Assembly: GCF_009755885.1 (NCBI RefSeq)
Contig: NZ_VYIX01000002.1
Location: 62,001 to 126,000, forward strand
Origin: Brachyspira sp. SAP_772
GTDB lineage: Bacteria > Spirochaetota > Brachyspiria > Brachyspirales > Brachyspiraceae
Length of the DNA: 64,000 nucleotides
Direction: 5' to 3'
Shown: positions 17,061 through 27,054 of the stretch, piece after piece
How the letters are laid out: each line of letters starts with the position of its first letter
Position numbering within the stretch: the stretch's first letter is position 1
Program-made: the position numbers and the translations under genes
The notes under the pieces: generated by a model
Seen by the model: the letters and a program-made list of their open reading frames with translations, nothing else
What the model was told of the DNA's origin: nothing
The model's database searches: none

Positions 17061-18731
17061 TTAAAAATATATGTTTATAACTGCATTAATATTTATTATG
17101 CTAATTGGCTTTGTTGCAAAATTGCTTTTTTTCAGCACTATAAATTTATCTTTGTCAATCTTTGAGTTCTTATAATCTTTTATAAACTTTACTCCATGCT
17201 TGTTTATATTATTATATTTTATATTGAGCGTTAGAGTTTCTTTTTTGCTGTTTAATATATCAAAATAAAATATCTGATTAATCTTATCAAAACTTATATT
17301 TTCAATTCTTTCAAACTCTGTAATAATGATTTTATAATTTTCTCTATTAAAAAAATAATCATAATCAAAACTAATATTTTTTATATCCTCATAACTTTCA
17401 ATAAAAATATCTTCTAAGTCTTTTTTTATAGAATCAATAAACTTAAAATTAACACGCTCTTTTAATTGAAAATTAGTATTTTTGTTTAATGAAATTTTAT
17501 TGTCATTATTGGTTCTAAAATTTTCAATACCGCTTTTATTTTTTGATAAATCTTCTATTGATAAATTATTAATATTTTTTTTTGTATAATTTAATTTTAT
17601 ATTGTCATAAATACTAAAGTTATTATTGCTTTCATAAAAAGTAGGCATTATGTTTGAAACAGAATATATTTCTTTATTATTTAAATTATAAACATAAGAA
17701 GTAGAGCCCATATATCCGCTTGAAAGAACAAATGGATAAGCACCTATTCCAATAAACTCAGAATATCTATTTTCCACATATTTGCTTCTCTTCTCTCCTA
17801 TTAGTTCGTTTAATGTTTCATTGTCTGAAGATTCTATATATCTTATCAAATTATAAATTTTTGCAAGTGTATTAAACATTAATAATTTACTAAAATAAGC
17901 TTTTTTATTAATCATAGCATCAATTCCATTAGCAACACTTCTAAAAAGTTTTGAAAGAGATGGTATATCTTTTATTAATAATTGTGTGGCAATATATTCT
18001 GCCTTATCAAAATCATTTTCATTACATGAATATATTCCCTTTTTAAAAATATCTTCTACAAACGTTTTTGAAAATGAAATTAAATTATAATCTATTTCTT
18101 TATATTCTTCTTTTATCTCTTCAAGATTATTATAAAACTCTTTGTATTTTAATATGGCTGCTATTTTATGATAGCACAAATTATTATCCTTACAAATAGA
18201 GCAGATGGATTTTTCTATGCTGCTGTTTTTTTCAAAATAAATTACAGCTTCTTTTAATTTTATTTCTAATATGTTATCTTCTTTTATGTTTGTTTCTGAA
18301 TTATTTTTAATAATATCTAATGCATATTCAAAGTTTTTTTTACTTGAGAGTTTTTTTAATTCATCTACTGAAGTATTTATTATGTAGTTAAAATTATTTT
18401 TATTAAAGCTCTCTTCTTCTTGAGAATTATAATCTATTTTAGAGAGATAATCTTTTATATAAAGAATTGCTATTATTACATGTTTACAAATAGTTTTTGA
18501 TGGGCAAGAGCATACTGAGTTTTTTATTTCATCATTTTTAAATATTACTTCTACATCTTCAAAAGAGATTTTTATATTATTATCATCTAATTTTAAATTT
18601 ATAGCATCTTTAATCTTTTCAAAATCTTTTAAAGCTCTGTTATATATACCTTTATTTGTAAGAGATACAAGAAAGTCTTCTTTGCAATATCGTTCTAATT
18701 CTTTTAATTTTGGAAACAATTCATCATTCAT
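17061..18731 (-). CDS. SWIM zinc-finger protein
   Basis: About 556 aa from the ATG at 18731. A GTG-free 20-residue upstream extension to 18791 is possible, but it adds only a hydrophobic leader, and neither start has a clear ribosome binding site. A SWIM motif C-x-C-x5-C-x-H lies at about residues 74-84 (CSCPSKTICKH). A second, looser C-x2-C-x5-C-x-H follows at about residue 180 (CSICKDNNLCYH). SWIM domains bind DNA or proteins and usually accompany SNF2 helicases, AAA ATPases or transposases; no such partner is adjacent here. The C-terminal half is Asn/Lys-rich with no family I recognise. Confidence 0.7.
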   Translation of the reverse strand: MNDELFPKLKELERYCKEDFLVSLTNKGIYNRALKDFEKIKDAINLKLDDNNIKISFEDVEVIFKNDEIKNSVCSCPSKTICKHVIIAILYIKDYLSKIDYNSQEEESFNKNNFNYIINTSVDELKKLSSKKNFEYALDIIKNNSETNIKEDNILEIKLKEAVIYFEKNSSIEKSICSICKDNNLCYHKIAAILKYKEFYNNLEEIKEEYKEIDYNLISFSKTFVEDIFKKGIYSCNENDFDKAEYIATQLLIKDIPSLSKLFRSVANGIDAMINKKAYFSKLLMFNTLAKIYNLIRYIESSDNETLNELIGEKRSKYVENRYSEFIGIGAYPFVLSSGYMGSTSYVYNLNNKEIYSVSNIMPTFYESNNNFSIYDNIKLNYTKKNINNLSIEDLSKNKSGIENFRTNNDNKISLNKNTNFQLKERVNFKFIDSIKKDLEDIFIESYEDIKNISFDYDYFFNRENYKIIITEFERIENISFDKINQIFYFDILNSKKETLTLNIKYNNINKHGVKFIKDYKNSKIDKDKFIVLKKSNFATKPISIININAVINIYF

Positions 18732-18929
18732 ATTAGTTCTATAATATAATAAAATAAAAAACTGTAAAGCGAAGTTATTGAAATATTTCATTTATTAAAA
18801 TATACTGATGTTTAACTTTTTTTGCTTAATAGCATTATAATATTAAAAATTAAATTATTGATTTTTTTATAATTAAAAATAATAAAACAAATTAAAAATA
18901 ATATAACGATAAATGGAGATAAATAAAAA

Positions 18930-20168
18930 ATGGAACTACTAGCACCAGCAGGCAATAAAGAAAAATTGGAAGTAGCATATCATTATGGAGCAGATGCAGC
19001 TTATATAGGAGGTGCTTTATTTAATTTAAGACATCAAAGCAAAAATACAACCATAGAAGAACTTGCTCAATGTTCAGATATTGCTAAAAGCCTAAACAAA
19101 AAAATATACCTTACATTAAATGCTTTCTTGCATGAATATGATAAAAATAATTTAAAAGACTATTTAAAAGAGATATCGAGTTTAAATATAGATGCTTTTA
19201 TTGTATCAGATTTAGGGGTGTTGGCAGCAGTTAAAGAAACAATACCAGATGCCACTATTCATATAAGCACTCAAGCATCAGTTACAAATAGCTATTCTTG
19301 CAAAATATATGAAAGCCTTGGAGCAAGCAGAATAATATTAGCAAGAGAATTATCACTTGATGAGATAAAAGAGATTAGAGACAATACTGATTTGGAATTA
19401 GAGAGTTTTGTGCATGGGGCAGTATGCATGTCTTATTCTGGAAGATGCTTACTTTCAAACTTTTTAAATAACAGAGATGCAAACGGCGGAGAATGTTCAC
19501 AAGTTTGCAGGTGGAATTTTAAAACATACATAGAAGAGAAAACAAGACCGGGCGAGTTTATGGAGATAGAAGAGGGAGATGAGCATTCTACTATATTAAG
19601 CAGCAGAGATTTACAAATGGCAGAATATTTGCATTTACTTCAGAAGGCTGGAATTGATTCTATAAAAATAGAAGGAAGAATGAAAAGTGTTTATTATGTT
19701 GCTAATACTGTGAGAGTTTATAGAGTGTTATTAGATTTGCTTGATAAAATTGGCTATGACTCTTACCCTGAAGCTATAAAAAAAGAGCCAATTGCAAGCT
19801 ATTTAAAAGAGTTAGACACTATAAGCAGAAGAGAAAGCGATACAGGTTTTTATTTTGGGCGTGATAATATAAAGCCTACTCTAAAAGGGTATTTAAAAGG
19901 CCGAAGGCTTATGGGTATGATTGCAGATGACAGCGAAGAATATGCAAAAATAACCGTTTATAACACAATTAAAAATGGAGATGAATTGATATATATAGGC
20001 AAAGATTTTTTAAAGCATAATGATAATAGATTTAAGCTTTTTATAAAAACAGAAGAAAATGAGTTTATAGAAGTTGATAATATTAGAAATGTAGATAATG
20101 CCTATATAAAATCAAGTGTTCATGATTTTAAAAAATATGATATTATTACTGTATTGGGGGAAGAGTAA
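18930..20168 (+). CDS. U32 peptidase-family protein (TrhP/RlhA-like, tRNA or rRNA hydroxylation)
   Basis: A 412-aa protein opening with MELLAPAGNKEKLEVAYHYGADAAYIGG, the U32 signature. The conserved cysteine cluster is HGAVCMSYSGRCLLS...GGECSQVCRW (about residues 165-195), followed by ILSSRDLQMAEYL and SIKIEGRMKS. U32 proteins of this length are mostly linked to 5-hydroxyuridine formation in tRNA (TrhP) or rRNA (RlhA) rather than proteolysis; the exact substrate here is inferred by similarity only. GGAGAT precedes the ATG. A membrane glycosyltransferase gene follows 4 nt downstream, so the two are probably co-transcribed. Confidence 0.87.
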   Translation: MELLAPAGNKEKLEVAYHYGADAAYIGGALFNLRHQSKNTTIEELAQCSDIAKSLNKKIYLTLNAFLHEYDKNNLKDYLKEISSLNIDAFIVSDLGVLAAVKETIPDATIHISTQASVTNSYSCKIYESLGASRIILARELSLDEIKEIRDNTDLELESFVHGAVCMSYSGRCLLSNFLNNRDANGGECSQVCRWNFKTYIEEKTRPGEFMEIEEGDEHSTILSSRDLQMAEYLHLLQKAGIDSIKIEGRMKSVYYVANTVRVYRVLLDLLDKIGYDSYPEAIKKEPIASYLKELDTISRRESDTGFYFGRDNIKPTLKGYLKGRRLMGMIADDSEEYAKITVYNTIKNGDELIYIGKDFLKHNDNRFKLFIKTEENEFIEVDNIRNVDNAYIKSSVHDFKKYDIITVLGEE

Positions 20169-20172
20169 TATA

Positions 20173-21372
20173 ATGAATAATAAAAAAACAATAAATAATA
20201 TAATAATAGATTTTATAACTAACAATTATAATAAGATATTTTTAATAACGGTTATTTTGTTATCTTTAATAATAAGACTATATTTTATTCCATGGCATTC
20301 AAAAGATTATAATTCCTTTTTCAAAAGTTGGTTTATACATTTTCAAAACAATGGTTTTTCTGGATTTAAAGATATTTATGATACAGCAAATTATCCATCT
20401 ATTTATATGATAATAATTTGCTTAATTTCATTTTTACCAGATTTCTCTATAGAAGTTTTACCAGATTTATCTATTATATTATATGTAAAATTAATTTCTA
20501 TAATAGCTGATTACTTTATAGCATATATGGTATATAAAATAATAAAAAATTATACCAATAAAGAATACATAGCATTAATATCATTTGCATGTGTTCTATT
20601 TTCACCAATAGTAGTATTTAATAGTGCATTATGGGGACAAATGGATGCTATATATTCTTCTTTTGTAATATTATCATTATATCTATTTTATAAGGAAAAA
20701 TACACAAAAGCATTTTTAATATATGGAATGGCTTTTGCTTTTAAATTACAAAGTATATTTATATTTCCATTCATAATTTTACTATATATAAAAAATAGAT
20801 TCCATTTTAAATACTTCTTATTAATACCTATTCCACATATAATATCCAGTTTAATAGCTACAATATTTGGTGCAAATTTTATAAAAGTATTAACTGTACT
20901 TGGTAGTCAAAGTTATTCTAATTTAAGCAATAGCGCAGCATCTTTACCAGCTTTAATATTTACAGGAGTTCTATTTGAACAATTTTATAAATGGATGTTT
21001 ATGACATTTTTTATAATCTTAGCAATAATATTATGTGCTATATTCTTACATATATTTATAAAACAAAATAACAAATTAAATATAGATACATTTATATTAT
21101 GGGCATTAACAATTTCTTTTTCAATGCCATTTATATTACCGTCAATGCATGAAAGATATTTTTATATAGCTGAAATTTTAGCATTAATATATGCATTTAT
21201 GAAACCTAAATATGCATATATTACTATACTATTATATTTTTCTACATTTTCAAAATATTTACAATATTTATTTGAAAACTCTTATTTATCAGTAATTCCT
21301 GCTGCTGCATTAATGTTAATAGTATTTATATTACTTATTAGAACTTTAATAAGAGAAAATAAATTTGAATAA
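20173..21372 (+). CDS. GT-C-type membrane glycosyltransferase
   Basis: About 399 aa from the ATG at 20173, with GGGGGAAGAG just upstream inside the previous gene's end. It has ten or more hydrophobic segments. After the first helix comes WHSKDYNSFFKSW, where GT-C enzymes carry their acidic catalytic loop. Later motifs are FNSALWGQMDAIYSSFVILSL and PSMHERYFYIAE, both typical of polyprenyl-phosphate-sugar-dependent mannosyl- or glucosyltransferases of the PMT/GT87 type. It likely acts at the outer face of the inner membrane on a lipid-linked or surface glycan. The sugar and acceptor are not deducible. Confidence 0.72.
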   Translation: MNNKKTINNIIIDFITNNYNKIFLITVILLSLIIRLYFIPWHSKDYNSFFKSWFIHFQNNGFSGFKDIYDTANYPSIYMIIICLISFLPDFSIEVLPDLSIILYVKLISIIADYFIAYMVYKIIKNYTNKEYIALISFACVLFSPIVVFNSALWGQMDAIYSSFVILSLYLFYKEKYTKAFLIYGMAFAFKLQSIFIFPFIILLYIKNRFHFKYFLLIPIPHIISSLIATIFGANFIKVLTVLGSQSYSNLSNSAASLPALIFTGVLFEQFYKWMFMTFFIILAIILCAIFLHIFIKQNNKLNIDTFILWALTISFSMPFILPSMHERYFYIAEILALIYAFMKPKYAYITILLYFSTFSKYLQYLFENSYLSVIPAAALMLIVFILLIRTLIRENKFE

Positions 21373-21394
21373 ATAAAATTAGGAAATCATATTA

Positions 21395-21805
21395 ATGGTT
21401 TTAGGAGTAGATTTCGGACGTAAAAAAACAGGCACTGCTTTTATGGACATGAACATAAAAATTCCTTTTCCATGCAAACTAATAGAAGAAAGCAATGCAA
21501 GAAAAGTAAAACGTGCTTTGATGGATATAATAGAAGAGAAAAAAATTGACACAGTTGTTTTTGGGCTTCCTTTATCCGATGAAGGAAAAGAGAGTGAATG
21601 GTGTACTGAGATAAGAAGGTTTTCAGAGTTTCTTTTAAAAAGCGTAAAAGTAAATGTTGTCTTTGTAGATGAATACGGCACTTCAAAAGAGGCAGATTTT
21701 ATTTTGAGAGGCAAAAAGAAAAGTGTTAAAAAAAAGGCTAATGATTTAATTGCTGCAGTTCTAATATTAGAAAACTATTTGAATATTATAAATAAAAACA
21801 ATTAA
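21395..21805 (+). CDS. ruvX: RuvX/YqgF-family Holliday junction resolvase-like nuclease
   Basis: A 136-aa RNase H-fold protein. LGVDFGRKKTGTAF carries the first catalytic Asp. VVFGLPLSDEG is the signature strand, and VDEYGTSKEADFIL and KKANDLIAAVLILENYL supply the remaining acidic residues. Family members are linked to pre-16S rRNA 5'-end processing as well as junction cleavage. It faces ruvC, whose 3' end lies 25 bp away. Confidence 0.9.
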   Translation: MVLGVDFGRKKTGTAFMDMNIKIPFPCKLIEESNARKVKRALMDIIEEKKIDTVVFGLPLSDEGKESEWCTEIRRFSEFLLKSVKVNVVFVDEYGTSKEADFILRGKKKSVKKKANDLIAAVLILENYLNIINKNN

Positions 21806-21830
21806 TGTAATTGGAATATCACATAAAAAA

Positions 21831-22304
21831 TTATTTCAAAATTCTGTTTCTTGAAGCATGTGCCAAAGCAATGGCTACAGCATCAGCGGTATCATCTTGC
21901 TTAATGTTTGAACCTGTAAAAAGATTAACCATTTTTATAACAGCATCTTTATTAGCATTTCCGTTTCCTGTTATTTGTGATTTTATCTCTCTTGGCTTAT
22001 ATTCTCTAAACTCTATATTGTTTAAAGTAAGTGCTAATATTATAACCCCTCTTGCCTCAGCAACTTTTATTGCTGTTTTGGTATTTTTTGAAAAGAAAAG
22101 CTCTTCTATTGAAGCATTATCTGGTTTGTATTGTTTAATGAGCGAGTCTAATTGAGTGTATATAAATGAAAGTCTTTGATTATATTCTTCGTTTGAAAAT
22201 GTTTCGATAAGCCCAGAATTTACTATTTTGTATTCGTAGTTTTTAGCCTCTACAAAAGCATAACCGCATCTAGCAAATCCCGGGTCTATACCTAAAGTTA
22301 TCAT
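21831..22304 (-). CDS. ruvC: Crossover junction endodeoxyribonuclease RuvC
   Basis: A 157-aa protein of normal length. Catalytic residues: Asp7 (LGIDPGFARCGYAF), Glu near residue 67 (ASIEELFFSKN) and the Asp pair in KQDDTADAVAIALAHA. It cuts Holliday junctions made by RecA and moved by RuvAB. The gene starts 9 bp after the yebC-family gene, so they are probably co-transcribed, as in many bacteria. Confidence 0.96.
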   Translation of the reverse strand: MITLGIDPGFARCGYAFVEAKNYEYKIVNSGLIETFSNEEYNQRLSFIYTQLDSLIKQYKPDNASIEELFFSKNTKTAIKVAEARGVIILALTLNNIEFREYKPREIKSQITGNGNANKDAVIKMVNLFTGSNIKQDDTADAVAIALAHASRNRILK

Positions 22305-22313
22305 TAACTAATA

Positions 22314-23060
22314 TTATTCTTCTTCTATTAAGTTGTCTGTAATCTCTAAGTTAGTAGCTACAGCAGAAACATCATCATGATCTTCAAAAAGTGAAATTAT
22401 CTTCATAACTTTTTTGGCATCATTTTCAGCTATAGTCATAGTATTATCAGCAACGCGTACTATTTCAGCACTTTCTGGCTCGATATTTTTAGCCTTTAAA
22501 GCATCAACTATAGATGATAAAGCTTCCATAGGTCCAGTAATAGTAAATACTTCTTCATCTTGTTCTATATCTTCAGCACCAGCATCAAGTACTATATCCA
22601 TTAAGCTCTCTTCAGTATTGCCAGCAGCAGGAATAATTACAACAGCTTTTTTCTTAAACTGCCAAGAAACAGCACCGTTCTCTGCTAAGTTTCCTCCGTT
22701 TTTGCTGAATATTGACCTTATCTCAGCAGCAGTTCTGTTTTTATTGTCTGTAGCAACGTCTACTATAATAGCTACGCCACCAGGAGCGTAACCCTCATAA
22801 GACATTTCTTCTATATTAGCACCTTCACCAGCACCTGAACCTCTTTTTATAGCTCTGTCTATATTATCATTAGGCATGTTAGTTCCTTTTGCCTTAACTA
22901 TAACCATTCTTAATCTTGCATTTTGATCTGGATCTGGGCTTCCACCTTCTTTTACTGCTATTGTTATCTCTTTTGCTATTTTTGACCAAATTTTACCTTT
23001 TTTTGAATCGTTTGCGGCTTTTTTATGTTTAATACTAGCCCACTTGGAGTGTCCTGACAT
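22314..23060 (-). CDS. YebC/PmpR (TACO1) family protein
   Basis: A 248-aa protein with the hallmark start MSGHSKWASIKHKKAANDSKKGKIWSKI and the internal GAGEGANIEEMSYEGYAPGGVA. Length fits the family (about 240-250). Older literature treats these as transcription regulators; recent work on the family points to help at stalled ribosomes on polyproline. It is located upstream of ruvC on the same strand. Confidence 0.95.
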   Translation of the reverse strand: MSGHSKWASIKHKKAANDSKKGKIWSKIAKEITIAVKEGGSPDPDQNARLRMVIVKAKGTNMPNDNIDRAIKRGSGAGEGANIEEMSYEGYAPGGVAIIVDVATDNKNRTAAEIRSIFSKNGGNLAENGAVSWQFKKKAVVIIPAAGNTEESLMDIVLDAGAEDIEQDEEVFTITGPMEALSSIVDALKAKNIEPESAEIVRVADNTMTIAENDAKKVMKIISLFEDHDDVSAVATNLEITDNLIEEE

Positions 23061-23214
23061 ATTACACCTCTGTTTATTAGATTTTTATTTATAGATTTTA
23101 TTTAAAATATTACTTGCCTAGATTATATAATAAAAACTAACTATTGTCAAATTTTATTTATTTATTTATTTATTTTAAAAACAAATTAAAGTATTAAATT
23201 ATATCAAATATGTT

Positions 23215-24147
23215 TTATACTTCCCTCTTTATATTAGGAGTGTAAATTATTCTTCTGAAATCAGAATCTTTATTGTCCATATCGCCTAAAAATATTCTTT
23301 CATGTTTAGGTACTTTTTTATAAGCCTCTTTTAATAATTCTCTATTATAATCTGAAGGATATACAAGATAATTATGATAGCATTTTATTGCATAATCAAA
23401 AACATTTTCTTTACCTGAAATCTTTTTTATATTTTCTTTTATCTCTTTTAATTTTTCTTTTTTATTTGTGTATTTTAAAGCAAGTTTTAATTTAAGTTTT
23501 GCAAGATTTTCTATTATGATACTATCATCTTCTTTAGGATATAAAATTAATTCATCATTATCAAACATATTTTTTATATTATTAAAGTTATATATATTAT
23601 TGTCATTATATATTGATATTGTTTCATCATCATAAATACTGTAGCAAGTTAAAAATATTTCTTTGCTAGATATATAATTATAAGACTTTCTAAATATAAA
23701 ATAACTTTTACCACCAGATAAATCATATCCGAATTGCTCTTTCATTTTAAAATCAATTGGACTTGCCAAAAATGATACTTTTAATTTTTCCCATTTTTCT
23801 ATTTCTCTTTGAGTAGTTTTATAAATATTCTGCATTTCAGGATTCATTTCTTTTAATATGCTTTTAATGTATTCATAATAATCATCTTTATGCATCCACT
23901 GTGATTCTAAAATTTCAAAATCACCTATACCATGAACATTTAATTCTTCATTATTTTCTATAAATGATACAACCCATTTTTTCTCTAATGCTTTTTCAAA
24001 CTGATAAATATCAAATTTCTCACAAGCACTAACTACACCATCTTCATAAATTGCTAAATTAGAAAGAAAATAAGAACCATTTTTAATAATACCAAAAAAA
24101 CTTCTCCCTTCAACTCTTTCTTTTCTATACACATTATTTTTATACAT
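23215..24147 (-). CDS. Conserved-type hypothetical protein
   Basis: A 310-aa soluble protein that I do not recognise. There is no signal peptide or membrane segment. The N-terminal part (residues 10-60) alternates beta strands (GRSFFGIIKNGSYFLSNLAIYEDGVVSA), then a segment with WMHKDDYYEYIKSIL, a mixed acidic region with repeated Asp/Asn, and a helical Lys-rich tail (residues ~205-300). AAGG precedes the ATG at short distance. It lies between yebC and flaB but has 155-bp and 112-bp gaps on either side, so it may be a single-gene unit. Confidence 0.65.
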   Translation of the reverse strand: MYKNNVYRKERVEGRSFFGIIKNGSYFLSNLAIYEDGVVSACEKFDIYQFEKALEKKWVVSFIENNEELNVHGIGDFEILESQWMHKDDYYEYIKSILKEMNPEMQNIYKTTQREIEKWEKLKVSFLASPIDFKMKEQFGYDLSGGKSYFIFRKSYNYISSKEIFLTCYSIYDDETISIYNDNNIYNFNNIKNMFDNDELILYPKEDDSIIIENLAKLKLKLALKYTNKKEKLKEIKENIKKISGKENVFDYAIKCYHNYLVYPSDYNRELLKEAYKKVPKHERIFLGDMDNKDSDFRRIIYTPNIKREV

Positions 24148-24197
24148 ATATAACCTTGCAACGAAAATTTATATTGATTTTTAATGCAAAAAAAATT

Positions 24198-24232
24198 AAA
24201 GCCCATCAGTATAAAAATACCAATGAGCTTTT
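24198..24232 (-). terminator. Rho-independent terminator of flaB
   Basis: Read on the minus strand, AAAGCTCATTGGTAT pairs with ATACTGATGGGCTTT around TTTT (two internal mismatches), followed by a T-rich tract. It lies 28 bp after the flaB stop. Confidence 0.78.
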
Positions 24233-24259
24233 TACTATATTTGTAATAAGACGACTAAA

Positions 24260-25096
24260 TTATCCAATAATTCTCATTATAGATTGGTTTTTCATATTAG
24301 CATTAGCTAACATAGCAGCGCCAGTTTGTTGTAAGATTTGTTCACGAGTATAAGCAACCATAGCTTGAGCCATATCAGCATCTCTTATAACACTTTCAGA
24401 AGCGATAGTGTTTTCAGTAGCTATCATTAAGCTTTTTACCATAGATTCCATTCTATTTTGAACAGCACCTAATTCTGCTCTTTGAGCAACAACCATTTGT
24501 ATACCTTCATCTATTCTTCCTAAAGCTTGGTTAGCAGTTTCAACAGAAGAGATAGAAAGAGGAGTATCACCACCAACTTGTAAGTTAGCAGCAGTCATAG
24601 CACCTATATTAACAGATACTCTTTGATCCATGTTAGCACCGATGTGGAAAGTGATAGGAGTTTGACCGTCAGCAGCGAAACGTCCTGTTAACATGTTCAT
24701 TTTGTTGAATTCAGCTTGAGAAGCGATTCTGTCAACTTCAGCTACTAATTGATTAACTTCTACTTGAATTAAAGCTCTGTCGCTGTCAGAATATATTCCG
24801 TTAGCAGATTGAATAGCTAATTCTCTCATTCTTTGCATAATGTTAGTAGTTTCATTTAAGTAACCTTCAGTAGTTTGAATGAAAGATATACCGTTTTGAG
24901 CATTTCTAGTAGCTTGTTGTAAACCACGATATTGAGAACGCATTTTTTCAGATACTGCTAAACCAGAAGCATCATCTCCTGCAGTATTAATTCTCATACC
25001 GCTAGCAAGTTCTTGAATTGTTTTTGTCATTTGATTGCCAGTTAGAGTTAACTGCCTGTTTGCATTTAATGCAGAAACATTATTGTTGATAATCAT
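24260..25096 (-). CDS. flaB: Periplasmic flagellar filament core flagellin FlaB
   Basis: A 278-aa flagellin with the conserved N-terminal D0/D1 region (MIINNNVSALNANRQL...GMRINTAGDDASGLAVSEKMR) and C-terminal helix (AQAMVAYTREQILQQTGAAMLANANM). The middle variable domain is minimal, as in spirochaete FlaB proteins that build the core of periplasmic filaments. A strong ribosome binding site (GGAGGGTAGTAACA before ATG) fits a highly expressed protein. It has its own terminator. FlgM, the anti-sigma factor for flagellin promoters, is encoded at 48.8 kb. I could not identify a convincing sigma-28 promoter upstream. Confidence 0.96.
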   Translation of the reverse strand: MIINNNVSALNANRQLTLTGNQMTKTIQELASGMRINTAGDDASGLAVSEKMRSQYRGLQQATRNAQNGISFIQTTEGYLNETTNIMQRMRELAIQSANGIYSDSDRALIQVEVNQLVAEVDRIASQAEFNKMNMLTGRFAADGQTPITFHIGANMDQRVSVNIGAMTAANLQVGGDTPLSISSVETANQALGRIDEGIQMVVAQRAELGAVQNRMESMVKSLMIATENTIASESVIRDADMAQAMVAYTREQILQQTGAAMLANANMKNQSIMRIIG

Positions 25097-25487
25097 TGTT
25101 ACTACCCTCCATGAATAGTCATTAAAAAATTATTATTTCCGAATTTATTATGTTTTAATATATTATTTAGTCATCCCCTACAAAATAATAACATAATATA
25201 TAAACATATTATAATATTTTTTTAAAAAAAGTAAATACTAATTTTTTCAAAAAAAATACCGATAATATTGATTTACATTTAATTTAACAACTTCTTTCTT
25301 TAATATGCTAACAAAAACACTATTAAAATATCATCTCATATCATAGAATAAAACCAAATATAGTTCCAAATTTAATTCATAAATCAACAATATCATAAAT
25401 AAAATAAAAAATTATACTTGTACTATAAAATATTTTTTGTTATACTTAAAAACATCTTAACTTCCATATAAAAAAGGAATAAATTTT
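25097..25487. other. Divergent A+T-rich spacer flaB/purM
   Basis: 391 bp without a supported gene. It must carry the promoters and leader for flaB (minus) and purM (plus). No repeat family A, B or C is present, in contrast with most other large spacers here. Confidence 0.6.
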
Positions 25488-26498
25488 ATGTCTGTTTCTT
25501 ATGAAGAAAGCGGTGTAAGCAGAGAAGAAGGCTATAAAGCCGTATCTCTTATGAAAGAAGTAGTTGCTAAAACTATGAATAATAATGTATTAAATAACAT
25601 TGGCAGTTTTGGGGCTATGTATGAACTTGGAAAATACAATAACCCTGTTTTAGTATCTGGAACTGACGGAGTTGGTACTAAATTAGAAATTGCATTTACT
25701 ATGAAAAAATATGATACTGTTGGAATTGATGCTGTGGCTATGTGTGTTAATGATGTGCTTTGTCATGGGGCTAAGCCTATTTTCTTTTTGGATTATCTTG
25801 CTTGTGGAAAACTTAACAGTGAAACAGCTGCTTTAATAGTAAAAGGTATAGCTGATGGATGTTATGAGGCGGGTGCTGCTTTAATTGGCGGTGAAACTGC
25901 TGAGATGCCCGGTTTTTATAAAGAAGGTGATTATGATATTGCTGGTTTTTGTGTTGGGGTGGTTGAAAAAGAGAATATTATAGACGGAAGTAAAGTTAAA
26001 GAAGATGATGTTATACTAGGAATAGCTTCTTCTGGTTTTCACAGTAATGGTTTTTCTCTTATAAGAAAATTAGTTAGAGATTATAATGCTACATTTGAAA
26101 ATAAAAAAATTGGTGAAGCATTGCTTACCCCTACTAGAATATATGTTAAACCTATACTTAAATTGTTAGAAAAATATAATATTAAAGGTATGGCTCATAT
26201 TACGGGGGGAGGATTAATAGAGAACGTTCCTAGAGCTTTCAAAAAAGATTATAAGGCTGTGATAAACAAAAATAGTTTTAATACGCCTGAAATATTTAAG
26301 TATATTCAGTATCTTGGAAATATAAAAGAAGAAGAGATGTATAATACTTTTAATATGGGTATTGGTTTTGTAATTATTGTTGATAAAGATGAAAAAGAAA
26401 GTATTATAAATGAATTAAGAGAAATGAAAGAGACTGTTTATGAAATTGGACATATAGAAAAAAATAATGGAGAAAGCAGCGGAATATGTTTAATATAG
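25488..26498 (+). CDS. purM: Phosphoribosylformylglycinamidine cyclo-ligase PurM
   Basis: A 336-aa protein that closes the imidazole ring of AIR using ATP in purine synthesis. Typical segments are SYEESGVSREEGY at the N terminus, SGTDGVGTKLEIAF, AMCVNDVLCHGAKPIFFLDYLA, GGETAEMPGFY and MAHITGGGLIENVPR. Normal length. It overlaps purN by 13 bp, so the pair is translationally coupled. Confidence 0.97.
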   Translation: MSVSYEESGVSREEGYKAVSLMKEVVAKTMNNNVLNNIGSFGAMYELGKYNNPVLVSGTDGVGTKLEIAFTMKKYDTVGIDAVAMCVNDVLCHGAKPIFFLDYLACGKLNSETAALIVKGIADGCYEAGAALIGGETAEMPGFYKEGDYDIAGFCVGVVEKENIIDGSKVKEDDVILGIASSGFHSNGFSLIRKLVRDYNATFENKKIGEALLTPTRIYVKPILKLLEKYNIKGMAHITGGGLIENVPRAFKKDYKAVINKNSFNTPEIFKYIQYLGNIKEEEMYNTFNMGIGFVIIVDKDEKESIINELREMKETVYEIGHIEKNNGESSGICLI

Positions 26499-27052
26499 CG
26501 GTATTAATTTCCGGAGGCGGAAGCAATTTAAAGTCATTAATAGACAATCAAAAAGACTATTATAAAATAAATGTAGTGATTGCTGATAGAGATTGCGGAG
26601 GGTTAAATATTGCTAGATATGCAAATATAGATGCCGTTTTAATAGACAGAAAAGAATATAAAGAAAAATTATCACAAAAAATAGACGAAGAGCTTAAAAA
26701 ATATAATATTGATTTAATAGTTCTTGCTGGTTATTTATCTATAGTAGACAGTAATTTTATATCTAAATGGGAAAACAAGATAATAAATATTCACCCATCG
26801 CTTTTACCAAAATATGGCGGCAAGGGAATGTATGGAATAAAAGTTCATGAAGCGGTTATAAAAAACAAAGAAAAAGAATCAGGCTGCACAGTGCATTATG
26901 TAACGGACATGGTAGACGGAGGCGACATCATAATGCAAAACAAAGTAGATGTATTAGAAGATGACACCGCAGAGATACTTCAAAAAAGGGTATTGGTAGA
27001 GGAACATAAGATACTTCCAGCAACCGTTATAAAATTAGCTTCTGAGAAATAA
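26486..27052 (+). CDS. purN: Phosphoribosylglycinamide formyltransferase PurN
   Basis: A 188-aa protein that transfers a formyl group from 10-formyl-THF to GAR. Motifs: AVLISGGGSNLKSLID at the N terminus, IVLAGYLSIV, the catalytic NIHPSLLPKYGGKGMYG (Asn-His pair), and GCTVHYVTDMVDGGDIIMQ with the conserved Asp. The start lies inside the end of purM in another frame. A family B repeat begins right after the stop. Confidence 0.96.
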   Translation: MFNIAVLISGGGSNLKSLIDNQKDYYKINVVIADRDCGGLNIARYANIDAVLIDRKEYKEKLSQKIDEELKKYNIDLIVLAGYLSIVDSNFISKWENKIINIHPSLLPKYGGKGMYGIKVHEAVIKNKEKESGCTVHYVTDMVDGGDIIMQNKVDVLEDDTAEILQKRVLVEEHKILPATVIKLASEK

Positions 27053-27054
27053 TG

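Noticed and set aside
25229-25270. TAAA...ACCGATAA resembling a sigma-28 flagellar promoter
   Set aside because: It points toward purM rather than flaB, and the spacing between the two boxes is too long.
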